Assembly: GCA_900450595.1 (NCBI GenBank)
Contig: UGGS01000001.1
Span: 2,294,001 to 2,358,000, forward strand
Direction: 5' to 3'
Length of the DNA stretch: 64,000 bases
From: [Flavobacterium] thermophilum
GTDB lineage: Bacteria > Bacillota > Bacilli > Bacillales > Anoxybacillaceae
A program made the position numbers and the translations under genes. Below are positions 19,435 to 29,600 of this stretch, piece after piece (the stretch's first letter is position 1; each line of letters starts with the position of its first letter). The notes below the pieces were generated by a model. The model did not search any database and was not told where the DNA came from. It saw only the letters and a list, made by a program, of their open reading frames with translations.

Positions 19435-20667
19435 TCACGGAGCATAAAACTCTTGAGAGTAGTAGGGTTGATGGAATGAATTGAACGCGACCCCGACGCC
19501 AAGGCGGGTAAAGTCCGGGTATAAAAGATTTTGCCGATGCCCGAGCGAGTGCATCCACGCTTCATGGACAAAAATCGCATCGTATTGTCCGTAGGCGATG
19601 TTCTCGCCCGCCACGCGATAAGCGATGCCATGGCGCTTCAGACGGTCAAACGGCGACAGGCCTTGCAAGTTCGTATGAGAGAAGTAGTGATGGACCGCCA
19701 TATCTTCGCTATGTTCACGGGCGGCCGCCGCCGCCTTCGCATCCCACGCGAGCGCCGGAAGCCCGTGCAAGCGGCGCGCCGCGTTTGCTAAATCAAAAAT
19801 TTGATATTCATAGGCCGTGCGCAGCTCCTCCGTCGTCGTTCCGTAAAACCCGGGCTTTTCATCCTCGAGCGCCCGATTGACGACAAGCACGCCATCCACC
19901 CGGTTGTTGTTGTACCGGTCATAAAAGAAGGTGACGTAGCGGCCGTTGACAAGATAGGTCCCGTATTCGTCATTTTGAATGTCGTAGACGGCATCCTTTT
20001 TTTGGATGAAGGCGAGCGGCCGGCCGTAGCGCGCTTCCACCACCGTTTTCGCCGTTCCGATGCCCGTTCCTTTTTTCGTTTGGACAATCGGCTGATTCGT
20101 GTACATCGCCGCCACCCGATCACGGTCATAGCTCACCATCAAAAAGTTTTTGTAACCGCCCTGATCATACGCCTCCCAATATAGGCCGTAGGCGTTTTTC
20201 GTCTTGCGCTTCGCCTTGCCGTACATCGCTTCGACCTTCGCGCGCGAGTCGCCGATCGCCACCCCGTTCATCGTGACATCCGCCATGCTTGTTTTCGCCT
20301 GCTGCACGCATAAAGCAGCGGCCAACTTCTCTCTTGACGGCGTTTCATAGCGGACGCGGGCATCGTTCTTGATCCCATATCCTCGGCCGACACCAAAATA
20401 GCCGCCGCCTAGCGCGTACACGCGATACACCGCACCGCTTGGCAGCGTCTTCACTGCTTTGTTCGACAACCATAGCTCTGTCGGCGCCACCACCGTCACC
20501 CGGCCGATTTGCCCGGGCTTCAGTTCAGCACCGTCCCACCACACTTTTTCCGTGCCGACACGTTCTCCGCATCCCCCCGCCTTGACCATGGATGAACTCG
20601 GCATCCAAAGCCATCCGGCCGCCGCCAACAGCATTCCAATTGCCACGGCCTGCACCCATTTCCTCAC
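19435..20667 (-). CDS. Exported CAP-family protein with N-terminal wall-associated module
   Basis: 410 residues, GTG start with AAGGAG nine bases upstream. Signal peptide 1-31. Residues 42-118 are the shared module (WWDGAELKPGQIGRVTVV to YETPSREKLAAAL). Residues 130-260 resemble the CAP-associated N-terminal domain (MNGVAIGDSRAKVEAMYGKA, IQNDEYGTYLVNGRYVTFFY). The C-terminal CAP/SCP domain at about 285-408 contains HSEDMAVHHYFSHTN, FDRLKRHGI, AGENIAYGQ, HSLGHRQNLL and FTRLGVGVAF. Bacillus CAP proteins (YkwD-like) are secreted and poorly understood; some bind wall components. It has its own terminator. Confidence 0.85.
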   Translation of the reverse strand: MRKWVQAVAIGMLLAAAGWLWMPSSSMVKAGGCGERVGTEKVWWDGAELKPGQIGRVTVVAPTELWLSNKAVKTLPSGAVYRVYALGGGYFGVGRGYGIKNDARVRYETPSREKLAAALCVQQAKTSMADVTMNGVAIGDSRAKVEAMYGKAKRKTKNAYGLYWEAYDQGGYKNFLMVSYDRDRVAAMYTNQPIVQTKKGTGIGTAKTVVEARYGRPLAFIQKKDAVYDIQNDEYGTYLVNGRYVTFFYDRYNNNRVDGVLVVNRALEDEKPGFYGTTTEELRTAYEYQIFDLANAARRLHGLPALAWDAKAAAAAREHSEDMAVHHYFSHTNLQGLSPFDRLKRHGIAYRVAGENIAYGQYDAIFVHEAWMHSLGHRQNLLYPDFTRLGVGVAFNSFHQPYYSQEFYAP

Positions 20668-20829
20668 TTCCGCCCGCTCCTTCCTTTCTCTTTTTCTTTC
20701 ATCATAGAGGTCTTTCCGTCAAAAGAAAAGAGAAAAAAGAATGATTTCGAAGAAAAAGAGGGGGCTTTGGTGGCGCAAAGGTCAACATTTCGTCAAACAA
20801 GCTTCTCAGTGTGAGTAAAATATTTGTGG
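20668..20829. other. Gap between the CAP gene and the ISLre2-type element
   Basis: The first bases are the ribosome binding site and probable promoter of the minus-strand CAP gene. I see no coding frame, repeat or clear promoter pair in the remainder. Confidence 0.5.
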
Positions 20830-20848
20830 GTGACATTCAGGAATGATT

Positions 20849-20892
20849 CCCCGACGAGGGTTGCGAACTTTTGTTCGCGACGCTCGTCGGGG
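20849..20892. terminator. Hairpin at the 5' end of the ISLre2-type element
   Basis: CCCCGACGAG (20849-20858) and CTCGTCGGGG (20883-20892) form a 10-pair GC-rich stem, with a second inner stem TTGCGAAC / GTTCGCGA. Such hairpins at IS ends reduce read-through transcription and translation of the transposase from outside promoters. Confidence 0.55.
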
Positions 20893-20998
20893 CCACCAAG
20901 CGAAGCGCGGTAGAAAAAAGCAAATGTCATGCAAAAAGGACTCTCTCCCTGCTATGATGGTGATGACCAACATCCATAAAACAGGAGGGAGAGAGTCC

Positions 20999-22366
20999 AT
21001 GAAACATCTTACCACAGAATGGCCTTTATTAAAAGAGCTGGAGGAACAATTAGTCAGAACTCTTCAAAAGGTGTTCGCTGTCTTGTTGGCGGCCCTTTTG
21101 GAGGAGATTGATCAACAACTGGCGGAAGCGCGGGACAAGCGCCGGTATCAGCTGAAAGACAAACGGCCGACCACGATCCAAACGCTGTTTGGAGAAGTGA
21201 CGTTTCGACGGAACTACTACTATGATCGGCAGGCGGGGGCGTATACCTTCTTGCTGGATGCCGAACTGGGCTTTGATGGAGCGCAGTCGATCAGCCCTTG
21301 CCTCGAGGAAACGGCGGTCGAGTTGGCCGTAGAGTGCTCTTCCTACCGCAAAGCAGCCCGTACGTTGGAGTCGATCGTGGGGTATGCGGTCCTAAGCCAC
21401 GAGGCGATTCGCCAACTGGTGCTGGAGGCCCCTGTCTCGCTGCACCACCCTGTTTCCCAACGGCACGGCCGAGTGCTGTTTGTGGAGGCGGATGGGCTGT
21501 TCATTTCCCGCCAGGGGAAAGGGAAACGGGCGAAAGAAGAGAAAATCCTGGCGGTTCACGAGGGATGGAAACGAAACGGTTCGCAGCTCGAGCTCGTGAA
21601 CCGGCGCCACTACCTCCATGAAGGGGCGGGAGACGTGTGGGAACGGTTTGAAGAGTGGCTGATGAACGAATATGCCTATGACCCGTGCCGGGACCTTTTG
21701 ATCATCAACGGCGACGCGGCGTCGTGGATCACGGCCTGCCGGGAGTATTTTGGGAAGCGGGCGTGCTTTCAGCTGGATCGATTTCATGTGGCGCGGGAGC
21801 TGCGTCAGTGTCTGTCCGGCCATCCGCGTTGGCGGGAGGTGCGGAAGAAGCTGGCGAAACAAGACGAAGAAGGACTTTTGGTCGAGCTGAACAGCGCGGT
21901 CGGCACGTTGGAGGACGAAGGCAAAGAACAACAGCTGGCCGCCTTGATTCGCCGGATCGAGTCGATGCCGGGATGCATCCGGGACTATCGGGAGTGGCTG
22001 TCGGAGCAAGGGGTGGAGACGACCGGCATGCGTCCGATGGGCCACGCCGAGAGCGTGATGAGCCGGTTTGCGCATCGGGTGAAATCCCGCCGCAGCTGGA
22101 AAGACCAAGGGCTTCGGGCGTTTCTGAGGGCGATGGCAGCCCGAATCGACGGGATTTGGCGGAGAAATGGGCAGTTGGTGGAGGAAGAAGAGACCCGAAC
22201 GGCGGCCTCGGCCTCAACAAAGTCCAAGCGGATCGAACAGGCCAAACGGAAGGCCGGACGGTTATGGGCAGATGTGGTGCGTCAGAATCTACCGTGTCTG
22301 CAGCGGTCATCCGGGACGCCGATCCATCAAGCGTTGTCGGCGCTCCGGGATGGTGGTTGGGTGTAA
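20999..22366 (+). CDS. ISLre2 family transposase
   Basis: 455 residues from the ATG at 20999, chosen because AGGAGGGAGAG lies just upstream; the open frame runs further 5' without another good site. Sequence features are those of the ISLre2/UPF0236 family: LFGEVTFRRNYYYDRQAG near the N-terminus, VEADGLFISRQGKGKRAKEEK, then LLIINGDAASWI, CFQLDRFHVAREL and GMRPMGHAESVMSRFAHRVK. The Asp residues in VEADG and INGDAA and the Glu in GHAESV are plausible DDE residues. The gene appears intact and the element may be active. Confidence 0.88.
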   Translation: MKHLTTEWPLLKELEEQLVRTLQKVFAVLLAALLEEIDQQLAEARDKRRYQLKDKRPTTIQTLFGEVTFRRNYYYDRQAGAYTFLLDAELGFDGAQSISPCLEETAVELAVECSSYRKAARTLESIVGYAVLSHEAIRQLVLEAPVSLHHPVSQRHGRVLFVEADGLFISRQGKGKRAKEEKILAVHEGWKRNGSQLELVNRRHYLHEGAGDVWERFEEWLMNEYAYDPCRDLLIINGDAASWITACREYFGKRACFQLDRFHVARELRQCLSGHPRWREVRKKLAKQDEEGLLVELNSAVGTLEDEGKEQQLAALIRRIESMPGCIRDYREWLSEQGVETTGMRPMGHAESVMSRFAHRVKSRRSWKDQGLRAFLRAMAARIDGIWRRNGQLVEEEETRTAASASTKSKRIEQAKRKAGRLWADVVRQNLPCLQRSSGTPIHQALSALRDGGWV

Positions 22367-22445
22367 AAAAATGGAATACAATATCATCACCTCAAGATGA
22401 GGGATGAGGGTCCGAAAGCGCTTACGATATGAATTCCTGAAAATG

Positions 22446-22607
22446 GTTCGCTAACTAGTGATTGACAACGCCCGTAGTGAACCGAAAAAATGTTCTCCAC
22501 AAAGTCTTGACTGACTCAGCTTCTCACCGGACTTGGCTAAGGGGCGAAATATAGGTTAAAATGGATCATATTATTCTTCCATTTTCGTGAGAGAGGAGCA
22601 TACTTTA
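22446..22607. other. Non-coding gap between the ISLre2-type element and MITE 2
   Basis: No coding frame, promoter pair or repeat was recognised. A GAGAGGAGCA sequence at about 22590 looks like a ribosome binding site but the MITE follows directly, so a small gene start may have been cut here. Confidence 0.3.
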
Positions 22608-22751
22608 GGCTCTTCACCAAAAGTTGTACTTGATTTTTTCTGAACATACCCTATTTACGCTTGTGAGGGAAAATCAACAAATCAGTGATTTTTGCACATC
22701 TTTGTGCAGGAAACCGTATTGCTTGTCAAATACATGTTGTGGTGAAGAGCC
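22608..22751. mobile_element. Second MITE with ISL3-type ends
   Basis: A 144-bp element. Left end GGCTCTTCACCAAAAGT and complement of the right end GGCTCTTCACCACAACAT are inverted repeats matching the copy at 16495-16647; both then read GTACTTGA / GTATTTGACA. The interior has a perfect TGCACA / TGTGCA hairpin. The flanking octamers (ATACTTTA and AAAAAACC) do not match, so this copy has either lost its target duplication or been rearranged. No transposase inside. Confidence 0.82.
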
Positions 22752-22997
22752 AAAAAACCAACAATAATGAAATAATTTTCCTCATATAGGTCCCTCCTGG
22801 ATTTTTTACCAATAAATTGTACCATGGGAGTGCTTTATTGTAAATAATTATTTTCATTTTCTGACAATAAATAACTCAAACTTTGCAAACTGAAATCGTT
22901 GGCTCCTTGGTAGGAATTAGGGCTTAATACTATTTATCTAGCTTCTATTTTATATTAACTGTCTCAAAAGTTATTTGAAACGGATTTTATGTTTCTA
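22752..22997. other. AT-rich non-coding gap downstream of the nuclease gene
   Basis: No coding frame or recognisable element was seen. The base composition is clearly more AT-rich than the flanking Geobacillus genes and continues the AT-rich character of the nuclease and 5'-nucleotidase genes. Confidence 0.35.
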
Positions 22998-25900
22998 CTA
23001 AAGTACAAAAAGAAAAGACCTGCAGAGATTTATCTCCGCAGAGCCTTTCGACAAACTTGGGAGCGTGACAGGCGATATTACTTCTCCCTTTGAATCCTTA
23101 AATATGATATTAGAGGTATCAACTCCGTTCGTTACCGTCCATAATTGAACATTTTCTGCGCCTTTAATCTCTTTTACATTGGCATTGTCGATTAATACTT
23201 CTTTTACTTCTGCACCGCTTAAGTCAATGACAGCATCTTTTGAAGTTGGGCTGATCACAATTTTTGTATTTTTTAAACCTTCCCCTTTAACAGTAGCTGA
23301 GTTCTTTAGCCAGATTCCCTCTCTAATTACTGAAGTGCCGTCCATGTTGATCAGAGAGTTGGCAGCTTGAATCGTTAGTTTTTTGGTTGAGAATCCAACA
23401 AGATTATATACCTTGTCATATTTCGGCTGTGTAGCACCTAATTGTATCTGAATTAGTACCGGATCATGGTCGCTTGCACGTCCGTGCACTTCCATAAAAG
23501 ATGAGTTGATATGGACAATATCGACTATTGTTGATTGTGCCAAGTTATTAGATACTAAAATGTGATCAAGTACTTGGGAGTTCCCTTGATGCGTATACGA
23601 ATAGCGCTCTTCTGCCGGAACTTTCTCGATCATATTTGTTAATTCGTTTCCTTTTAGTGTTTTTAAAGGATTTGAAAATTCGAAATCATTAAAGTCCCCT
23701 AATACCACAATATTTGCATTCGGATCTTTTGATTGAACATCTTTTACAAAATTGTTAACGATTCTTGCCATTTCAAGGCGTTTAGCCTCGCTTTTGAATT
23801 CTGGAGGCTGAACTTTCCCGAATAAAGGAAAGTCTCCGCTTTTAGAGTTGAAATGGTTTGCTATTACGATCACACTTTTTCCATTAAATTTAAACTGTGC
23901 TGCCAGCGGCTTACGGCTGGAATCAAACGCCGGGTTTGTTGGGTCAATGCGGCCTGGGTTTAATGTCAGTTTTCCATTTTCAAAACCAACTGCTTGTGTG
24001 GCAGTACCTTTTGTTCCTTCTACAAGAGATACCCGGTCTTGGTTATAAAGAAAGCCAACGCGAATATTTCCACCAGGAGCACCGCCGTCCCTATTATTTT
24101 CCGGATCGATATCCGTATAAGCGTATTCTGGACCTCCAAGTTCTTTAATTTTGTTGATTAATCTCGCAAAACTTTGATCAGCATTGGTATTTCCGCTGTC
24201 TGTTTCCCCGTCATTATCCTGCATTTCTACTAAACCGATAATATCCGGCTGCTTCAAATTTTGGACAATTGCCTGTGCTAGCTTTGTTACCTTTGCGTCA
24301 TCTGTTTTTGCTGAGAAATTCTCTACATTGTAAGAAGCAATTGTCAGTTTCTCTGGGTCTGGAGTAATCGTTGTTGTTTCACGAACGGTTGTTCCTTCAA
24401 TAAGCTTTGGTAAATCACTTTTATTGCTTAACACTTTATAGTTGCTGAAACTATAACTTACAACTCCCTTGATTGAGCCATCAAAATAATCTCCCGTTTT
24501 TGCCACATAGTTTTCATCATTAATATCAATCATGATTCTTTCAGGGTTGTAGTCTGTTTCTGAAATTTTTAATCCACCAGCTATTGTATTCGTTGGAATT
24601 GATTCAGGGACAACGATGATCTCACCATATTTTTGCGGTGCAACAACCTTTGGATTATCTACCTGCACAAGCATTCCTTCTAAGCTTTCAAAGAAGTCGA
24701 TTCCGTCTTCTTCCGGATCAAATTTAGTGAAACTGTCATTATCAATAACTTCAGTCGGAAGGGCTCGGTCTTTTCCAATCACAACTGGTGCAGGAAGCGG
24801 TTGTCCTCTTGAAATCACTTTTATTGATCCAGATGACGCATTTATTCCTGTAACAGTCAAATCTGTTTGTGCTTTTTCAGAGTATCCTTCCAGTAACCAT
24901 TCTTTTACCTGTCCTGTTACTTGAACAACGTCACCAACATTTACGCCATGAAGTTTTTTATAAACTAATATTCCTTCTGATGTCTTATCATCATTATCTG
25001 GCTGTAAATCTTGCATATAAAAGTTATTATCATCAACTACATAAGTTACGATACCTTCAACATCTGTTACATTTGATCCATTTAATGGTGAAATATGCCC
25101 AGCGCCCTGAATATCACGGATACGAATTTCTCCAGCTTGAACGATGTAATTAAAGGTAGCTACTTCACTGTTCGTTAAACCATCTTTAACACCAAAAGCC
25201 TTGATCGTAGTATTTTTAGTTATAGTAATTGGTTCACGATAGACGAGGCTGTTTGTCGTAGGTTCGCTGTTGTCTGTTGTGTAGTAGATTGTCGCGCCTT
25301 CTGTGGCTGTTGATAATGTTATCTTATCTCCTCTCTTCACTAGTCCCGAACCAGGAGTCGCTGTAATAGGTTGCACTTTACTTAAATCAGTAATAATATC
25401 AGCTGCATCACGAGGAATTAACTGGTATGTCCCATCAAATGCACCTAAGACGCCGGTAATAGATTCATAGGTTTTATTAACAGAAAGTAAGTTTACATCT
25501 TCCGGACGAATTACAAACGTATTTCCGTTGCCATCTTTGGCAATATAATTGCCGTTGGATAAAGATTCAACGGTTACATTGTGAACAGCTACAAGCATAC
25601 CTTCTTTATCTTCGTTAAGTTGGTCTGCTGTTAACACTTGCGGCTGTGGAACAGTCTCGGATCCGATTACTTGTACATCACTTGCTTGAACATTGATTTC
25701 CAATAACGTTCTGTATTCTGCTAAAGTTCCTTTTACACGAACTTTATCTCCGCGTTGAACATTCAGTCCTGAACCGTATAGGACGATTCCAGCCGTTTCA
25801 TCCTGGATATAGACGGTATTTTTTAATACAGCCGTCACGATTCCTGTAGTCCTCACCTGTGTGCCGACTGCTTGTTTTCTTACATCCGCAATCGATTGCT

Positions 25901-26600
25901 CTTGCAAAACTTTATAGACAAAAGTCTGAACTTCACTTTTTTCAAGCCCATTTGCTACAGCGATTGCTTTAATCGTTACATCTCCGTCAATGGTTATTGA
26001 ACCTGTATACTTTGTACTTGTTTCGGTTGGATCTGTTCCGTCCGTTGTATAATAGATTTTTGCACCTGGTGTTGCTGTTGATAGCGTTACTACTGTTCCC
26101 TTTTCAACCGCTCCGGCTGCAGGGGAAGCGGTGACTGGTTGGACTTTTGCTGGGTTAGTATCTTCAACAAATGCATAAGATGTTGGAGACTTAAGACCAG
26201 GGACATTAAAATAAGCTTCTAGGCTTCCAGTAATTTGAACTTTTTTCCCTAAATTCGCTGCATTAGTCTTTAAGTTAAGGGCTGTTCTAATCGGTCCGCT
26301 TGGCAACTGTACCGGGATTATTTTTGATTTGTCTGTTTCATTTGGATTATCTGCTAGTGCAAGGTTCGTATCGACAGTAAATGGCCCTGTATGTGAATAC
26401 GTAATGCTTGCGCCATTTCCTGATTTTACAACTCCAACTATATAACCTTCTACTGTTGCGTTTCCAGAATTATTGGCAATTGCTTCAGCAACTGTCATAA
26501 CTTCAGCTGCTTTTGATACTTTAACAGGGGCAAACAGACTTATGACCATAGCCCAAATGAGCACTATGTTAAAAGTCTTCTTCCAACTTTTTATCTTCAT
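22998..26600 (-). CDS. Large secreted endonuclease/exonuclease/phosphatase-domain nuclease (YhcR/ExeM type)
   Basis: 1200 residues from the ATG at 26600 (GAGAGGAT upstream). Signal peptide 1-31. In order: YhcR-type OB-fold (about 35-140, EGYIVGVVKSGNGAS), chitobiase-C-like Ig domain (about 143-225, IYYTTDGTDPTETS), OB domains (about 240-400), a second Ig-like copy (IYYTTDNSEPTTNS), another OB fold, then the EEP nuclease domain (about 755-1080) with IASYNVENFS, GLVEMQDNDGE, VLGDFNDFEF and ASDHDPVLI. The last ~100 residues are beta-rich. The final 15 codons read through a terminator-like hairpin, so the natural stop seems lost. It lacks the YhcR phosphoesterase half, which is encoded by the gene upstream. 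Confidence 0.85.
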   Translation of the reverse strand: MKIKSWKKTFNIVLIWAMVISLFAPVKVSKAAEVMTVAEAIANNSGNATVEGYIVGVVKSGNGASITYSHTGPFTVDTNLALADNPNETDKSKIIPVQLPSGPIRTALNLKTNAANLGKKVQITGSLEAYFNVPGLKSPTSYAFVEDTNPAKVQPVTASPAAGAVEKGTVVTLSTATPGAKIYYTTDGTDPTETSTKYTGSITIDGDVTIKAIAVANGLEKSEVQTFVYKVLQEQSIADVRKQAVGTQVRTTGIVTAVLKNTVYIQDETAGIVLYGSGLNVQRGDKVRVKGTLAEYRTLLEINVQASDVQVIGSETVPQPQVLTADQLNEDKEGMLVAVHNVTVESLSNGNYIAKDGNGNTFVIRPEDVNLLSVNKTYESITGVLGAFDGTYQLIPRDAADIITDLSKVQPITATPGSGLVKRGDKITLSTATEGATIYYTTDNSEPTTNSLVYREPITITKNTTIKAFGVKDGLTNSEVATFNYIVQAGEIRIRDIQGAGHISPLNGSNVTDVEGIVTYVVDDNNFYMQDLQPDNDDKTSEGILVYKKLHGVNVGDVVQVTGQVKEWLLEGYSEKAQTDLTVTGINASSGSIKVISRGQPLPAPVVIGKDRALPTEVIDNDSFTKFDPEEDGIDFFESLEGMLVQVDNPKVVAPQKYGEIIVVPESIPTNTIAGGLKISETDYNPERIMIDINDENYVAKTGDYFDGSIKGVVSYSFSNYKVLSNKSDLPKLIEGTTVRETTTITPDPEKLTIASYNVENFSAKTDDAKVTKLAQAIVQNLKQPDIIGLVEMQDNDGETDSGNTNADQSFARLINKIKELGGPEYAYTDIDPENNRDGGAPGGNIRVGFLYNQDRVSLVEGTKGTATQAVGFENGKLTLNPGRIDPTNPAFDSSRKPLAAQFKFNGKSVIVIANHFNSKSGDFPLFGKVQPPEFKSEAKRLEMARIVNNFVKDVQSKDPNANIVVLGDFNDFEFSNPLKTLKGNELTNMIEKVPAEERYSYTHQGNSQVLDHILVSNNLAQSTIVDIVHINSSFMEVHGRASDHDPVLIQIQLGATQPKYDKVYNLVGFSTKKLTIQAANSLINMDGTSVIREGIWLKNSATVKGEGLKNTKIVISPTSKDAVIDLSGAEVKEVLIDNANVKEIKGAENVQLWTVTNGVDTSNIIFKDSKGEVISPVTLPSLSKGSAEINLCRSFLFVL
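23011..23048 (-). terminator. Terminator-like hairpin inside the 3' end of the nuclease gene
   Basis: On the minus strand CTGCGGAGAT and ATCTCTGCAG pair (with a G-U) around a two-base loop and are followed by TCTTTTC and more U. The same hairpin, with small changes, ends the S-layer gene at 53191-53230. Here it is read as codons just before the stop. Confidence 0.65.
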
Positions 26601-26636
26601 TTTATCCTCTCCATGTTCATATTTTCCTTCATACAT

Positions 26637-26663
26637 AGCCCCTGGCAATTTTGCCCAGGGGCT
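26637..26663. terminator. Hairpin between the 5'-nucleotidase and nuclease genes
   Basis: AGCCCCTGGCAA and TTGCCCAGGGGCT form a strong stem of about 12 pairs. It lies 13 bases after the 5'-nucleotidase stop codon. On the minus strand no U-run follows, so it may only attenuate or stabilise the mRNA of a two-gene operon. Confidence 0.55.
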
Positions 26664-26675
26664 TGTTTAATTTTT

Positions 26676-29600
26676 TTAGTCAAGGAAATATGTTTCGCCT
26701 TCTACCGTAACATGGTTTAAAACGATCGCTGTGTTTCCTCTTAAATAAAGGTCACCTTTTACAATTGCATACTCTAATTTGTCAACTCCCGTTACATCAA
26801 CAGAAACGTTGCCGTTGTAAACTTTAGGAGATTGTGCCGTTCCGCTGAAATCAGCTGCGTTTATAGAGGTTATAGCAGTCGCTACATCAATGATACGTCC
26901 TTCCACCGATGGATTTACCGTTTGATTTGGTTGGGCGGCGATATAATCTCTGAACATTTCCCAATCGACAAATCCCGGTTCGCTAACGCGTCCTTCTGCG
27001 TAAGCCTTAGCGAACATGGTGTAGCCATCTCCACCTTTTGCGGTAAAGGTATTTGTGGCTACTACGTATGTTTTATTAGGATCTAACGGAACATAATTGT
27101 CTCCTTCTTTCACTTCCACTGTTAACACTTTTTCACCTAATGGTTTTCTGCTGTCATAAGTGAACCTCAGTCCAGAGACTTGCAAGAACCCTCCAAAAGG
27201 TTTTGGAGCGTCTTTTACACTGAATTCAAGCGCCTCTTTGATTTCGGCACCGGTCAGTTTCATTATTGCTAATGAGTTTCCAAAAGGCATTACTTCCATT
27301 ATTTTTGCTAATGTAATGTTTCCAGCCGGGATGGTAGCACGGATTCCACCCCCGTTTTGGAGAGCAATGACTGTATCTGGATTAATAGTTTTTGCCTTTG
27401 CCAGCATGCTGGCAGTAATCAAATTTCCTAAGTTTGTTTCGCCAACACGTGCAGGCGGATTTCCTCCAATTAAATCAACGGCTGCTTGTCCAATAATAGT
27501 ATTTTGCTTTTCTACAACTTTTGGTTTGTATTTTGTTGCTAAAATTTGAGCAGCTTCCGGATCATCTTGTAGCACATAAACCTCTTTATCTCCTACTTTT
27601 ACTTTTTGATCAATGTCGATCAGCTTGCCGGCATAGCCAACCACTTTCCCATTCTCATCAAACTCGACATCTAGCGTACCAAGGTACTTGCTATATTCAT
27701 TCGCTTGAACAATAACAGTCGGCTCTTCTCCTGTTTTATCAACAACAGGTTCAACAAGCTTATCGTGAGAATGTCCGCCAACAATAACGTCTATTCCTTC
27801 AACTTCCTTTGCCAACGTAAGGTCATTATCTCCACCGCCGTCGTTAAATCCTATATGGGTTAATGCGATAATTTTATTGACTCCTTGGGCTTCGAATGCT
27901 TCAACTGCTTTTTCCGCCTCTTCAATGTAGTCTTCAAAGACTACGTCTTCACCTGGACTTGAAATATTTTTCGTTTCAGCTGTTGTTAGGCCGAAGATAC
28001 CGATCTTTTCTCCATTTACTTCTTTGATAATTCCATTATAAATTTTTCCATTTTCTGGATTTGAAGATATTTCATTACGGAAACTTACTTTTAGATTTTC
28101 ATCTTTGGAGAAATCGACATTGGCGCTGACAAATGGGAACTTCGCCCCCTTCACAAAGTTAGCTAAAATTGCAGTTCCTTTGTCAAACTCATGATTTCCA
28201 AATGTCATGGCGTCATAGCCCGCAAGATTCATAAACTCTAAATCTGCTAATCCATTAAATTCATTAAAATACAATGTTCCAGAGAACACGTCTCCTGCAT
28301 CTAATAACAACGAATTAGGTTTTTCTTGTCTCACCTGTTTAATTGCAGTGATACGTCTTGCAATATTGTCTAAATGAGCATGTGTATCATTTGTGTGCAT
28401 TACTGTTAATTTAAATGGGTTTCTCGTTCCACCTGATCCTGTATTACCTGTTGAACCAGTTTGACCACCAGGATTGTTCTTTACTGTAACACCGGTAGCC
28501 GTTTGCACCGTACCGTTATTTATTACTTCAATAGAACCCGTGACGGATGAATCTTTCTTAATCTCTTTAATTACAGAATCTTTAGCTACTTCAATTTTTG
28601 CATTAGCATTTTTAACAGTGACCGTAGCTTCTTTTAAGTCCCCTTTTAATTCGATTTTTTGTCCTGATTTTTCGGCAGCTAAGTTCACGGCTTGTACTTT
28701 CGCGCCCTGTTCCGCTTCCAATTTCGCTTCTGTCTTCACTTCGATTTCTTTCACTACAGCGTCTTTCGCTACCTTGACTTGTGAACCTTCTCCCGTTACC
28801 TCTACCTTCGTATTAGAGAAGTCGCCTCTCAATTCCACCCCTTTACTCGATTCGCTTCCTTTCGTGCCAACGGAAACGACTTCGTACGCGCCTTTTTCTT
28901 TAGAATCAAGAATAATCGTTCCTGTCGCTCCCGCCTTTTCTGTAAGAGATAATGTCTTAATCTTTGTTCCTTCTTCCGCCACGATGTTGGCGCCATTCGC
29001 ATCGTTGATTTTCAATTCTTCCGCTGTAACGTTTTTCTGACGCAAACTGTGATCAGCCACATCATCAACAATAATGACACCGCCTTGGTTGTTTACCTTG
29101 TTCACTTTCACATTTTCAAGGTAAACCGTTCCAGCGCCTGTTTTATTCCCTTTAATAATAATATTTCCATTGACCTCTGCATTTGCCAGTTTAATATATT
29201 GATCTTTTCCCGCAATGACGATAACGGATTGGTCGTATTTTTTCACTTCCGCTGCCGTTCCGCCAAAAGTGGTTGGCTTGTCCGCTATAGTAGAATCTGC
29301 ATTAAAAATTGCAAATCGCTTTTCCAAATCTGCCTTAACCGGATTTACGTAAGCCATTACGCTTTTGAATAGATTGCTATTTTCTTTTAAAACTCCAAGT
29401 TTTAAACCTTCGCTCACAAATTTTTCAATACGGTTTTTATGGTAAATCGCTTGATCAATCTTATTTTCTTTTAGCGCCGCGTTCAAACGGTCTGTCTCTA
29501 TTTTAATGGAAACTGGATATAACGCCGCATCTTTCACTTGTTGTGCAGGTTTGAGATATGTTTGAACCAATGCTGTACGAGTAGAAGCACCATATACTTT

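Larger units (their letters stand above)
20830..22445 (+). mobile_element. ISLre2-type insertion sequence (ends approximate)
   Basis: The element contains one transposase gene and a strong hairpin before it. TTCAGGAAT (20836-20844) is inverted as ATTCCTGAA (22433-22441), giving a span of about 1.6 kb, the usual ISLre2 size. The inverted match is short and no clear target duplication was found, so the ends are estimates. No ISLre2-type passenger genes are present. Confidence 0.6.

Noticed and set aside
20830..22445. Exact terminal repeats and target duplication for the ISLre2-type element
   Set aside because: Only a 9-bp inverted match was found and flanking sequences do not repeat, so exact ends are not claimed.
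22608..22751. Target-site duplication for the second MITE
   Set aside because: The octamers next to its ends (ATACTTTA and AAAAAACC) differ, unlike the perfect duplication at the first copy.
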